From Methylomicrobium sp035916875 (GTDB lineage Bacteria; Pseudomonadota; Gammaproteobacteria; Methylococcales; Methylomonadaceae), in assembly GCF_035916875.1 (NCBI RefSeq), contig NZ_JAXUHN010000070.1:22845-86844 (forward strand): 64,000 bases of DNA, in the 5' to 3' direction. A model generated the notes under the pieces. The model saw nothing but the letters and a program-made list of their open reading frames with translations, was not told where the DNA came from and searched no databases. Numbering within the stretch: the stretch's first letter is position 1; each line of letters opens with the position of its first letter. Shown piece by piece: positions 8,045 to 15,495 of the stretch. A program made the translations under genes and the position numbers.

Positions 8045-10309
8045 ATGACTAAAACGCATAACCTGGGATTTCCGCGTCTGGGCGAAAATCGCGAACTCAA
8101 ATTTGCTCTGGAACGCTATTGGCGCGGCGAAATCGATCACAGCATTTTACACGCGACGGCGGCCGAACTTCGCCAACGTCACTGGAAACTGCAAGCCAAC
8201 AGCGGACTGGATCTGATTCCGGTCGGGGATTTTTCTTACTACGATCAGGTTCTGGATACCAGTATTATGCTCGGCGTTATTCCGGAACGATTCGGATCAT
8301 CCATCAACCTGGATACCTATTTCAGAATGGCGCGCGGCCGTGCCAACGATGGCGTTCCCTTTCGAGCTTGCGAAATGACCAAATGGTTCGACACCAATTA
8401 TCATTATCTGGTGCCTGAGGTGGCAGCGGATCAGCAATTTGAACTGTCCAGCACAAAATTATTCGATGAAACGCGCGAACTGCAAGTGCTAGGCTATCAG
8501 CCGAAACCGGTTTTACTGGGACCGTTAACTTGGTTATGGCTGGCGAAAACGACCGGCGACTTCAATAAGCTCGATTTATTGGAGCGCTTGCTGCCGGCTT
8601 ATAGCAACATTCTTCAGCGCTTGGCCTACCAGGACGTGGAATGGGTGCAAATCGATGAACCGATTCTGGTATTGGATTTGCCTAATGCCTGGCGAAACGC
8701 ATTTGAGCTCGTCTACAATCGGCTGCAAAGTTGCCCGGTTAAAATCCTGCTTGCCACTTATTTCGGCGAACTGGGCGAACATGCCTCATTGACTTGCAAG
8801 CTGCCGGTTGCCGGACTGCATGTCGACTTGGTCAGAGCGCCGGAACAATTGACGGCCGTTTTAGACAACTTCCCTAATCATAAAATATTGTCATTAGGCC
8901 TCATCGATGGCCGCAATATCTGGCGCACCGATTTAAACGCCGCACTGGCAACCGTCAGCGTGGTACGGGAACGCTTTAAAGGCGAGCTTTGGCTGGCACC
9001 GTCCTGTTCCTTGCTGCATGTGCCCATTGATCTGGAACTCGAAAAAGATTTAGAACCGACCATCAAGTCCTGGCTGGCGTTCGCGCGGCAAAAACTCACC
9101 GAGTTGGAAGTTTTACGCCTGGCTATAGAAGAACCGGAAGCAGCCGAACCGGAGTTGGCCGCTTCAGCGGCGGCAATCCGTGCACGCCGGGAGTCCGGTT
9201 TGACTCATAATCCGGCAGTGCAAACAAGGCTCTCGACGATTAACGACTCGCTGACGCAACGCCAAAATCCCTTTCCTGTGCGCCAGGAGCAGCAGCGGGC
9301 CAAACTCAATCTGCCCGCTTATCCGACCACGACCATCGGATCTTTTCCGCAAACGCCTGAAATCCGCAAAGCCCGTGCTGACTTCAAACGTGGATTGATT
9401 AGCGAGGCCGACTATATCAGGCAAATGGAACAAACGATTGAATTCTGCGTCAGGGAACAGGAAGATCTGGGGCTCGATGTGCTGGTACATGGCGAAGCGG
9501 AACGCAACGACATGGTTGAATATTTCGGCGAACAACTGGACGGTTTTTTATTCACCGCCAACGGCTGGGTGCAATCCTACGGCTCCCGTTGCGTCAAACC
9601 ACCGATCATCTATGGCGACGTGAGCCGGCCGACACCGATGACGATCCGCTGGAGCCGGTATGCCCAATCGCTGACGGCCAAACCGATGAAAGGCATGCTG
9701 ACCGGGCCGGTAACCCTGCTGAACTGGTCGTTTGTGCGTGACGATCAGCCGCGCGCAACTACGGCGTATCAATTGGCATTGGCATTGCGTGACGAAGTGA
9801 CCGATTTGGAACATGCCGGCATCCCGGTCATTCAAATCGATGAGGCGGCGTTCAGAGAAGGCTTACCGCCACGGCAATCGCGATGGCACGATTACCTGGA
9901 TTGGGCGGTACGCGCTTTCCGCATTTGTTCCAGCGGGGTGAAGGACAGCACGCAAATCCACACCCATATGTGCTATTCCGAGTTCAACGACATCATTACC
10001 GCCATCGCCGAGTTGGATGCCGACGTGATTACCATCGAAACCTCCCGTTCCAACATGGAACTATTGGATGCTTTCATCGATTTTAATTACCCGAACGAAA
10101 TAGGGCCTGGCGTCTACGACATACACAGCCCAAATGTGCCGACAACCCAAGACATGATTGCTTTGCTGAAAATAGCTGGAGAAAGAATTGAACCCGACAA
10201 GTTATGGGTTAATCCGGATTGCGGTTTGAAAACACGTCAGTGGCAAGATGTTAAACCGTCATTAGCCAATATGACCGCGGCTGCCCACACATTAAGATCG
10301 AGTACATAG
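8045..10309 (+). CDS. metE: Cobalamin-independent methionine synthase
   Basis: MetE transfers a methyl group from methyltetrahydropteroyl-triglutamate to homocysteine without B12. ATG 8045 (GGAG at 8033-8036) is preferred over a TTG one codon upstream. With it the zinc ligands fall exactly at the E. coli positions: H641 and C643 (HTHMC), E665 (ITIETSRS) and C726 (NPDCGLKTR). The 754-residue protein has both the N-terminal barrel (GFPRLGENREL at the start) and the C-terminal catalytic barrel (TTTIGSFPQTPEIRKAR). It is divergent from metR, which probably activates it. With nrdAB it makes a small group of B12-independent isoenzymes, although no riboswitch is visible in front of metE. Confidence 0.97.
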   Translation: MTKTHNLGFPRLGENRELKFALERYWRGEIDHSILHATAAELRQRHWKLQANSGLDLIPVGDFSYYDQVLDTSIMLGVIPERFGSSINLDTYFRMARGRANDGVPFRACEMTKWFDTNYHYLVPEVAADQQFELSSTKLFDETRELQVLGYQPKPVLLGPLTWLWLAKTTGDFNKLDLLERLLPAYSNILQRLAYQDVEWVQIDEPILVLDLPNAWRNAFELVYNRLQSCPVKILLATYFGELGEHASLTCKLPVAGLHVDLVRAPEQLTAVLDNFPNHKILSLGLIDGRNIWRTDLNAALATVSVVRERFKGELWLAPSCSLLHVPIDLELEKDLEPTIKSWLAFARQKLTELEVLRLAIEEPEAAEPELAASAAAIRARRESGLTHNPAVQTRLSTINDSLTQRQNPFPVRQEQQRAKLNLPAYPTTTIGSFPQTPEIRKARADFKRGLISEADYIRQMEQTIEFCVREQEDLGLDVLVHGEAERNDMVEYFGEQLDGFLFTANGWVQSYGSRCVKPPIIYGDVSRPTPMTIRWSRYAQSLTAKPMKGMLTGPVTLLNWSFVRDDQPRATTAYQLALALRDEVTDLEHAGIPVIQIDEAAFREGLPPRQSRWHDYLDWAVRAFRICSSGVKDSTQIHTHMCYSEFNDIITAIAELDADVITIETSRSNMELLDAFIDFNYPNEIGPGVYDIHSPNVPTTQDMIALLKIAGERIEPDKLWVNPDCGLKTRQWQDVKPSLANMTAAAHTLRSST

Positions 10310-10326
10310 AAATCTTTTACAATCGC

Positions 10327-10372
10327 CAAAGGCGGCATTCGAAAATTGGTTGCCTCTTGCCGGCCGCCTTTG
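10327..10372 (+). terminator. Possible terminator after metE
   Basis: Inverted arms CAAAGGCGGC (10327-10336) and GCCGCCTTTG (10363-10372) follow the metE stop. The 26-base loop and absent T run make this a weak call. Confidence 0.3.
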
Positions 10373-10830
10373 CCCAACGGACACAAGCTTGAATTGTGAA
10401 AGCTGTATCGATGGCGTCCGCTACTGACGACCTAGCTCATGTCAATGAAGCGCAAAATAATCCGCTGCAGCCGGATATTTATTACTGCGGCTTCGTCGCT
10501 TCCCCTTTGCTCGGCTTGCCGCAAGGTCTTTTCGACCTACGTGAACGGCGTCCGCGTCAACGAGCCGTTCGGGGATTCGGTCAACTGGGATCTGATTCCG
10601 CGCGGCGCAATCGATACGATGGAACTGTATCCGGGCTCCAATCCGTTGTACGGCTTGAATAGCCTGGGTGGGGCCATTTCCATGAAGACCAAGACCGGTT
10701 TCTCGGCGCCGAAGCATCAGTTCGAGGCGTACGGCGGTTCCTGGGACTGGCATTCGGAGGAATTGACCAGCGGCTGGAATAACGCCACCTTCGGCTGTTT
10801 CATCGACCTGCATCACTTCGCCGAGCAAGG

Positions 10831-10874
10831 CTGGCGCAACTTTTCGCCGGCCGAGGCGAATCAAGTTTTCAGCA
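10831..10874 (+). repeat. 44-base direct repeat, left copy
   Basis: This copy starts CTGGCGCAACTTTTCGCC and is identical over 44 bases to 11039-11082. It is part of the receptor frame. Removing one copy and the insert (208 bases) restores a single continuous frame across the junction. Confidence 0.95.
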
Positions 10875-10875
10875 A

Positions 10876-11034
10876 GTAGCCTCGATGGAGCTTGCGGAAT
10901 CGAGGATAAACGAAGCCGCATGCCTTAAAAAATCTCCCTGTCGTTTCTGGTTGAGACTTCGATGGCTTCCGTTGGACAATTGTAACTTGCCGGTTTCGAT
11001 AACCTCGATTCCGCTGACGCTTCATCGAGGCTAC
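10876..11034. mobile_element. Small palindromic element (REP pair or MITE-like)
   Basis: The 159-base insert has imperfect terminal inverted repeats. The left end starts GTAGCCTCGATGGAGC and ends GCGGAATCGAGG (10876-10905). The right end, read inward on the minus strand, starts GTAGCCTCGATGAAGC and ends GCGGAATCGAGG (11003-11034). Similarity continues inward (GATAAACGAAGCCG against GTTATCGAAACCGG). Each end is itself a hairpin (CCTCGAT pairing with ATCGAGG). There is no coding capacity. Two inverted hairpins form the layout of a REP doublet or a MITE moved in trans. Confidence 0.8.
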
Positions 11035-11038
11035 CTTA

Positions 11039-11082
11039 CTGGCGCAACTTTTCGCCGGCCGAGGCGAATCAAGTTTTCAGCA
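11039..11082 (+). repeat. 44-base direct repeat, right copy
   Basis: This is identical to 10831-10874. It flanks the palindromic element on its other side, so the element sits inside an unusually long direct duplication of receptor sequence. Confidence 0.95.
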
Positions 11083-11548
11083 CGCTGAGCTGGCGGGGCG
11101 ACAAGGGTACGATCGATCTGACTCTGGGTGCGAACGACAACGACATGCGCGGCAACGGCGCGATACCGATTCAGTTGCAGCAGCAAAATCGGGAGGCGGT
11201 GTTTACCCATCCCGACCAGACCATCACCCGGATGTTTTTCTCCGAATTAGCCGGCAGCTATGTGCTGACCGACAAGATCGAATTGAGCAGTAATGCTTTT
11301 CGCCTATTAGAGGTGATTTCATGGGCATGAAATGCCTAGTGTTGGTAATCCCAACTGCTGTCTACGTAATCGTTAGACCTTGGCGGCTTGACAGATCGGG
11401 GTTTGCAACACCGGCCCTAGATGTCCTTGCTACTTTGATAAAACGATACGAACGGGTTTAGCCGGGGGTTCGGTTCAGACGACATAGACCTGCCAGGTTT
11501 TTAAAGTTTGATAGGCCTATGATAGGGCAATTATTTTAAACCCATTCC

Positions 11549-12082
11549 TTAGCCGCCGGTTTTTCGAGGCGGCGCGATTCTGAATGACGTCAGCCAGGTT
11601 TCGATTTGTTGCGCATTCAATGCGCCGCTGACGCCGACCCGGTTGTGCTGTGGGTCATAGAAGTAACTGCGTGGCATTTCGCCGTACCAAGCCGGATCGA
11701 TCATATAACGCAGGCGTTCCGCGCTGGTCTGCGAAAACACCCAGGCGTCGGTGATGGCGAGGCGATACTTCACCAATACAGAGGAGATTTGTCCGGAAAG
11801 CTCGGCCGGGTCGGTGGAAATCAACACCAGATGTAAATCGGGATGCCGCTTCTTGATCTTGCCGAGCAAATCCAGTTCCTTGCGGCAGGGCGGACAATCG
11901 AGCGACCACAAGACCAGCAGGAAAGGCCGGCCGGCATAAGCGACCTGAATCTTTTCGAGGCTGTCGGTTTCAAAAGCGCGTAAGGATGTCCCGGCAGCGG
12001 CCGGTTTGGCGGTTGCACAAATCAAAATCATGCTGAGAATAAACAGCAGCATGCAGACGAACGATTGCATTTTTACGGTCAT
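11549..12082 (-). CDS. TlpA-like thioredoxin-fold protein
   Basis: This 177-residue protein has an N-terminal hydrophobic export segment (about residues 8-26) and a thioredoxin fold with active site C63-P-P-C66 (WSLDCPPCRKE), then LHLVLISTD and a cis-Pro region (GEMPRSYFYD). Members of this family reduce or relay electrons to periplasmic disulfides. The ATG starts one base after the stop of the beta-propeller gene 12084-13352, so translation is probably coupled. The propeller has a Cys-rich motif, which makes it a candidate partner; this is inference. An iron-regulon promoter precedes the pair. Confidence 0.85.
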   Translation of the reverse strand: MTVKMQSFVCMLLFILSMILICATAKPAAAGTSLRAFETDSLEKIQVAYAGRPFLLVLWSLDCPPCRKELDLLGKIKKRHPDLHLVLISTDPAELSGQISSVLVKYRLAITDAWVFSQTSAERLRYMIDPAWYGEMPRSYFYDPQHNRVGVSGALNAQQIETWLTSFRIAPPRKTGG

Positions 12083-12083
12083 C

Positions 12084-13352
12084 TTAGAGCCCTATTTTAA
12101 GCAGCCGAATGCGTTTGGCCTGCGTGTCCAGCCAGGAAAAATAGGCATTGCCGCCGGCCTCTGCCAAGGTCGGCAGATTCGGCCATTCGAAGCCCGTTTC
12201 CCAGTTGGGCTTGCTCAGTTCGCGTTCCGCAAGCACCTGTCCTGAGGCCGATACCAGCGCGGCTTGCAGCGAGGGACCCTCGGGCGTGGTGCGAATCCAC
12301 TGCACCAGCGCATGATCGTCATCGATCATCGCCATCTTGACTTCGCCCTGCGGCTGATGCTTAGGGTCGACATCGATCGGCGCACTGAAGCTTTTGCCGG
12401 GGTCGCCAGCAAAGGCCGCCTGCACCTTGCCTTTGCCGCCCGCCGCGGTAAACCAGGCGACGCCGAGCCGGTTCGCGGAAGCGGCGGCGCCGACGTTTTG
12501 TCCGGGACAGCCGTCCAGCACCCAGTTATCCGGATGCACGCGTACCGGTTTGGCTATCTGGATGCCGGGCCAGGGCAGCACTGCAATGTCGCGCACTTCG
12601 CCGGGCAGCCGATCGCGGTAGGTCACGTAAAGCTGATCCTTATAGCGGATCGGCAGCAATTGGCAGCAGGAGCAAATGTCGTCATCGACCGCGAAATCGT
12701 GCTCGACCTGCCCCTTGGTCTCCATCACCGCGCCCATTAGATACTGCGTGCCCCGGTCTTTTTTGCGGTGCCGTGCATCCGACCAGAATACCGCCATCCT
12801 GCCTTCGGGCAGCGGTGCGATATTCGCATTGTAGCGGGCGGTTTTTACCTTGCGGTCGCTGTTGGCCTTGACCGGTTGGCTCCAGGTCAGACCGCCGTCC
12901 GCCGAATGCGCGACATAGACTTCATTACTCGTCTGCTTTTTGGATTCGGCCAAGGTGCCCCACACCGCGCCGAATGCGCCGTCGTCGAGCTCTATCACTT
13001 TCGGCAGATCATAAATGGCGGGCAGGCTGACGACGTCGCGCGGCGCTGTCCAGGCTTTGCCGTCGTAAAGCGCAAATTTGAGGGTTTTTCTTGATTTTTT
13101 ACCGGGCTCGACCCAACTCAAAATCAACTTGCCGCCGCTGCCTGCCGACAGATGCGCCTGGCTGCTCTGTACGGGGCTGGGCGCTTCCATGTCCTGCACC
13201 GAGAGCGCGGGAACAGGAGCCGCCACGGTCGTCGGAGCGGCAAACAGGCACAAGGACGCCCAGGCCAGGGCCACCAAGGCGCTTGTCCTTTGGCGGGCGA
13301 GCCCTGGAATAGAAAGCGAACGCTTCGGTTCGCCGGTGATTGGTTGTCTCAT
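12084..13352 (-). CDS. Secreted sialidase-fold (BNR/Asp-box) beta-propeller protein
   Basis: The product has 422 residues with an export signal (hydrophobic core about residues 25-45, ending TTVAAPVPA). At least one Asp-box is clear (SADGGLTW), and repeated beta-rich blocks fit a six-bladed sialidase fold. An uncommon C227-S-C229-C230 cluster (DDICSCCQ) and a second Cys stretch (LDGCPGQN) stand out. The usual sialidase arginine triad could not be confirmed, so enzymatic activity is uncertain; it may be a periplasmic ligand- or metal-binding propeller. It forms a two-gene operon with the downstream TlpA-like gene. A promoter element shared with the TonB and receptor genes lies 67 bases before the start. 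Confidence 0.75.
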   Translation of the reverse strand: MRQPITGEPKRSLSIPGLARQRTSALVALAWASLCLFAAPTTVAAPVPALSVQDMEAPSPVQSSQAHLSAGSGGKLILSWVEPGKKSRKTLKFALYDGKAWTAPRDVVSLPAIYDLPKVIELDDGAFGAVWGTLAESKKQTSNEVYVAHSADGGLTWSQPVKANSDRKVKTARYNANIAPLPEGRMAVFWSDARHRKKDRGTQYLMGAVMETKGQVEHDFAVDDDICSCCQLLPIRYKDQLYVTYRDRLPGEVRDIAVLPWPGIQIAKPVRVHPDNWVLDGCPGQNVGAAASANRLGVAWFTAAGGKGKVQAAFAGDPGKSFSAPIDVDPKHQPQGEVKMAMIDDDHALVQWIRTTPEGPSLQAALVSASGQVLAERELSKPNWETGFEWPNLPTLAEAGGNAYFSWLDTQAKRIRLLKIGL

Positions 13353-13418
13353 GATGAGGTCTCGTTGCTAAAACGTAGGTAAAAAACCGGATCAACATTT
13401 AGGTTTTGCTGACGCTAT

Positions 13419-13469
13419 TAAGACGTTTCAGAGCGGCAAATACCTACCCGGTTCAGGAAAATTTTTATC
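13419..13469 (-). promoter_or_regulatory. Iron-regulon promoter element (site A), reading into the propeller-tlpA operon
   Basis: Read on the minus strand: GATAAAAATTTTCC, then GGGTAGG, then GAAACGTCTTA (CGTC at 13422-13425). The same three blocks with nearly the same spacing recur before the tonB, efflux, PepSY and receptor genes. CGT in the -10 position is typical for ECF sigma factors. The predicted leader is about 60 bases. Confidence 0.65.
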
Positions 13470-13647
13470 CGTCCGTGCTTCTTCGAAGAAGGCGTAACCT
13501 TGTTTGTCAGCGACTCCTCGACGCAAAAAGTCATTGAGTATGCCAAACGAAACGGCTGAGTCATATCACCCAGATCCATTGCGGCAAATGACACAATTTT
13601 GTTCGCCAAGGTGGGTGGACCCCGCGGAAACCGGAAAACCCGTAGGC

Positions 13648-13677
13648 GGCGCGCATTTTGCACGCAAAATGCGCGCC
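13648..13677. repeat. Perfect GC-rich palindrome before the first sigma gene
   Basis: Arms GGCGCGCATTTTGC (13648-13661) and its exact complement (13664-13677) are separated by 2 bases. It may be an operator or a transcript hairpin. It is unlike the GGACGGGTTT palindromes elsewhere in the window. Confidence 0.7.
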
Positions 13678-13733
13678 GGACCTAACTGATGAATGCCGGC
13701 GGAATATCTCGCCAACATCACGGATAGCATTTC

Positions 13734-14243
13734 TTGAACGCCGACGCATTGTTTCTGGATCACCGCGAATCGCTGACCGCGGTCATTTTCCGTATTGTTG
13801 GCTGTCCGGAAACCGCAGAGGATCTGGCTCACGAAGCGTATCTGCGTTTTACCCAAGCGGTGCAAAATCAGGACATCGCCGCGCCCAGGCCGTTCCTGTT
13901 TCAGGTCGGCAGAAATCTGGCGCTCGATCATCTGCGCAAGCAAAAACATCGGCAGGCCGTCGACGACGACGGCGAAGATTGCGTTGACAGTATTTGGGAG
14001 CGGCTGCCTTCGTCCGTGCCGACACCGGAGCAGACGTTGGAAAATCAACAGCAGGTGCAGTTGATGATCCGAGCCCTGGAAGGTTTGAGCGAACGCCGGC
14101 GGCAAATTCTGCTGCTGCACAAATACCATCAGTGGACTTACGAACGCATCGCCAGGCATTTCGGTCTTTCGCGCAGCGCGGTCGAAAAAAATGTGCGCGC
14201 GGCGCTGGCACATCTATTGGTGGCGCAAAGCGGAGGGGGCTAG
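13734..14243 (+). CDS. ECF sigma factor, FecI type (copy 1)
   Basis: This 169-residue extracytoplasmic-function sigma factor has region 2 (about residues 15-75: EDLAHEAYLRFTQAV, NLALDHLRKQK) and region 4 (about 112-160: RRRQILLLHKYHQWTYERIA and GLSRSAVEKNV helix-turn-helix). It would direct RNA polymerase to iron-uptake promoters when released by its anti-sigma partner. A stop lies three codons upstream and no ATG is available, so the start is TTG 13734. The fecR-type gene follows 117 bases later and a receptor with an STN domain comes next, the classic surface-signalling order. Confidence 0.9.
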   Translation: MNADALFLDHRESLTAVIFRIVGCPETAEDLAHEAYLRFTQAVQNQDIAAPRPFLFQVGRNLALDHLRKQKHRQAVDDDGEDCVDSIWERLPSSVPTPEQTLENQQQVQLMIRALEGLSERRRQILLLHKYHQWTYERIARHFGLSRSAVEKNVRAALAHLLVAQSGGG

Positions 14244-14300
14244 GGCGGATGCCGCGCGTCGGCGTTTCGGTTCGTCTGCTCATGTGCGCATCGGCTCGTT

Positions 14301-14312
14301 TCAAACGTCTTA
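14301..14312 (+). promoter_or_regulatory. Possible -10 element before the first anti-sigma gene
   Basis: TCAAACGTCTTA in the sigma/anti-sigma gap matches the -10 block of the repeated iron-regulon promoter. The AT-rich upstream block is absent, so this may be a partial or chance match. Confidence 0.35.
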
Positions 14313-14360
14313 TCTTGATAAAATCCCGGCTTGCCATTTTCCTGACTCGTTTCGATTACC

Positions 14361-15311
14361 TTGAACTCCCTACCCGATCCTGCCCCAGAGTCAGCCGCCG
14401 TACTGGATGAAGCGCTGACCTGGTTCGCGCGCCTGCAGGACAGCAAGGCCGGGCCGGAGGTGCGGAGGGCTTTCGCCGCCTGGCGCGACGCCTGTCCCGA
14501 ACATGCCGAAGCCTATGCGCAGGTGATCGAGTTGTGGCAAGCGCCGGCCTTGGATGCCGCGTTGGCGCATTATGCGGTGATACCGTTGCCGGTGCGGCGA
14601 ACACCGCTGCGGCTGTGGGCGGCGGCCGCCTGTCTGTTATTGACGATGGGATGGGGGCTTCATGCCGGCGGCCTGCTCGACCGCTGGCGCGCCGATTATG
14701 TAACCGTGGCTGGCGAGCAGCGCCGCATCATGCTGGCGGATGGCTCAGCGGTAACACTGAACACTGATACCGCCCTAGTCTCCGACTTCGACGGCGAACG
14801 ACGCGGCATCCGGATTCTGCATGGCGAGGCTTATTTCGAGGTCAAGCCGGACAGTGCGCGGCCGTTCATTGTTACCGCGGAGGCTGCGACGGTCCGCGTC
14901 GTCGGCACCCGCTTCACGGTGCGCGCCGGTGGCGATACGCTCGTTGCGGTCGAAAGCGGCATCGTCGCCTGTGCCGCTGGCACCGGCGCTACGCTGCGGC
15001 TGACCGCCGACCAGCAGGCCGCCATTTCCGCGCACGGCGTCGAAAAACGCAGCGATGCCGATAACGGCCCCGCTTTCGCCTGGCTGCAAGGGCGGCTGAT
15101 TTTTCAGGACCGGCCGCTGGCCGAAGTGATCGCCGAACTCGACCGCTATCATCCGGGCATCATCTATCTGGCTGGCGGCAAGCTGGCTGTGACCCGCATC
15201 ACCGGCAATTACAAACTCGGCGATACCGGTGCCGTGATCCGGAGCCTTGCCAACATTACCGGCGCGCAGGTCATGCATTTATCGCCGTATTTGACGGTAC
15301 TGAAGATGTAG
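14361..15311 (+). CDS. FecR-type anti-sigma factor (copy 1)
   Basis: This 316-residue inner-membrane regulator holds the sigma factor until the receptor signals. Order: cytoplasmic helical domain (about 1-75, LTWFARLQDSKAGPEVRRAF and AWRDACPEHAEAYAQV), one membrane helix (about 85-107), periplasmic FecR domain (VAGEQRRIMLADGSAVTLNT, GEAYFEV, VVGTRFTVRA), then a C-terminal receptor-contact domain (LQGRLIFQDRPLAEVIAELD). The start is TTG 14361, like its sigma gene; no ATG fits. It lies between the sigma gene and the receptor at 15496. Confidence 0.9.
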   Translation: MNSLPDPAPESAAVLDEALTWFARLQDSKAGPEVRRAFAAWRDACPEHAEAYAQVIELWQAPALDAALAHYAVIPLPVRRTPLRLWAAAACLLLTMGWGLHAGGLLDRWRADYVTVAGEQRRIMLADGSAVTLNTDTALVSDFDGERRGIRILHGEAYFEVKPDSARPFIVTAEAATVRVVGTRFTVRAGGDTLVAVESGIVACAAGTGATLRLTADQQAAISAHGVEKRSDADNGPAFAWLQGRLIFQDRPLAEVIAELDRYHPGIIYLAGGKLAVTRITGNYKLGDTGAVIRSLANITGAQVMHLSPYLTVLKM

Positions 15312-15386
15312 TTTTTACGGTAGTCGCGCCGAAGGCGTCACTCCCACGACACATTCACGGTAATAGCAGTGCCGCTCGACCAGCAA

Positions 15387-15437
15387 TATAAAATATTTCT
15401 TCTGCTCAGGTATGTGATCGTCCTGTTGAAACGTCTC
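15387..15437 (+). promoter_or_regulatory. Iron-regulon promoter element (site H), reading into receptor 1
   Basis: TATAAAATATTTC, then CAGGTATG, then TTGAAACGTCTC (CGTC at 15432-15435), in the same order and spacing as the other copies. The predicted transcript start lies about 50 bases before the receptor ATG. Confidence 0.6.
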
Positions 15438-15495
15438 TTTCTCCATCCGCGCCGCCATCGCGCGTTGAAAACTTTTTCAACCCACAGGAGAAAGC

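Larger units (their letters stand above)
10441..11330 (+). pseudogene. TonB-dependent receptor fragment, frameshifted and interrupted
   Basis: The plug domain of an outer-membrane TonB-dependent receptor is readable in pieces. First comes NEAQNNPLQPDIYYCGFVAS and SPLLGLPQGL in one frame (from 10441). After a shift near 10530 the frame continues with YVNGVRVNEPFGDSVNWDL and LYGLNSLGGAISMKTK, up to NFSPAEANQVFS (10872). A 164-base insertion then brings a stop at once. Beyond it the same stretch NFSPAEANQVFS repeats and the barrel start continues (LSWRGDKGTIDLTLGAND) until about 11320. Both the N-terminus with its signal peptide and most of the barrel are missing. It cannot make a receptor. The rest of the gap to 11548 shows only degenerate palindrome scraps. 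Confidence 0.88.
13353..13733. other. Gap between the propeller gene and the first ECF sigma gene
   Basis: This gap holds the minus-strand promoter element at 13419-13469. On the plus strand a related AT plus GGTGGG block (13590-13620) lacks the CGTC part. A 20-base segment here, read on the minus strand (13583-13602, containing AAATTGTGTCATTTGCC), recurs on the plus strand at 26962-26981 near the tonB promoter. A perfect 14-base palindrome lies at 13648-13677. No gene is evident. Confidence 0.6.
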
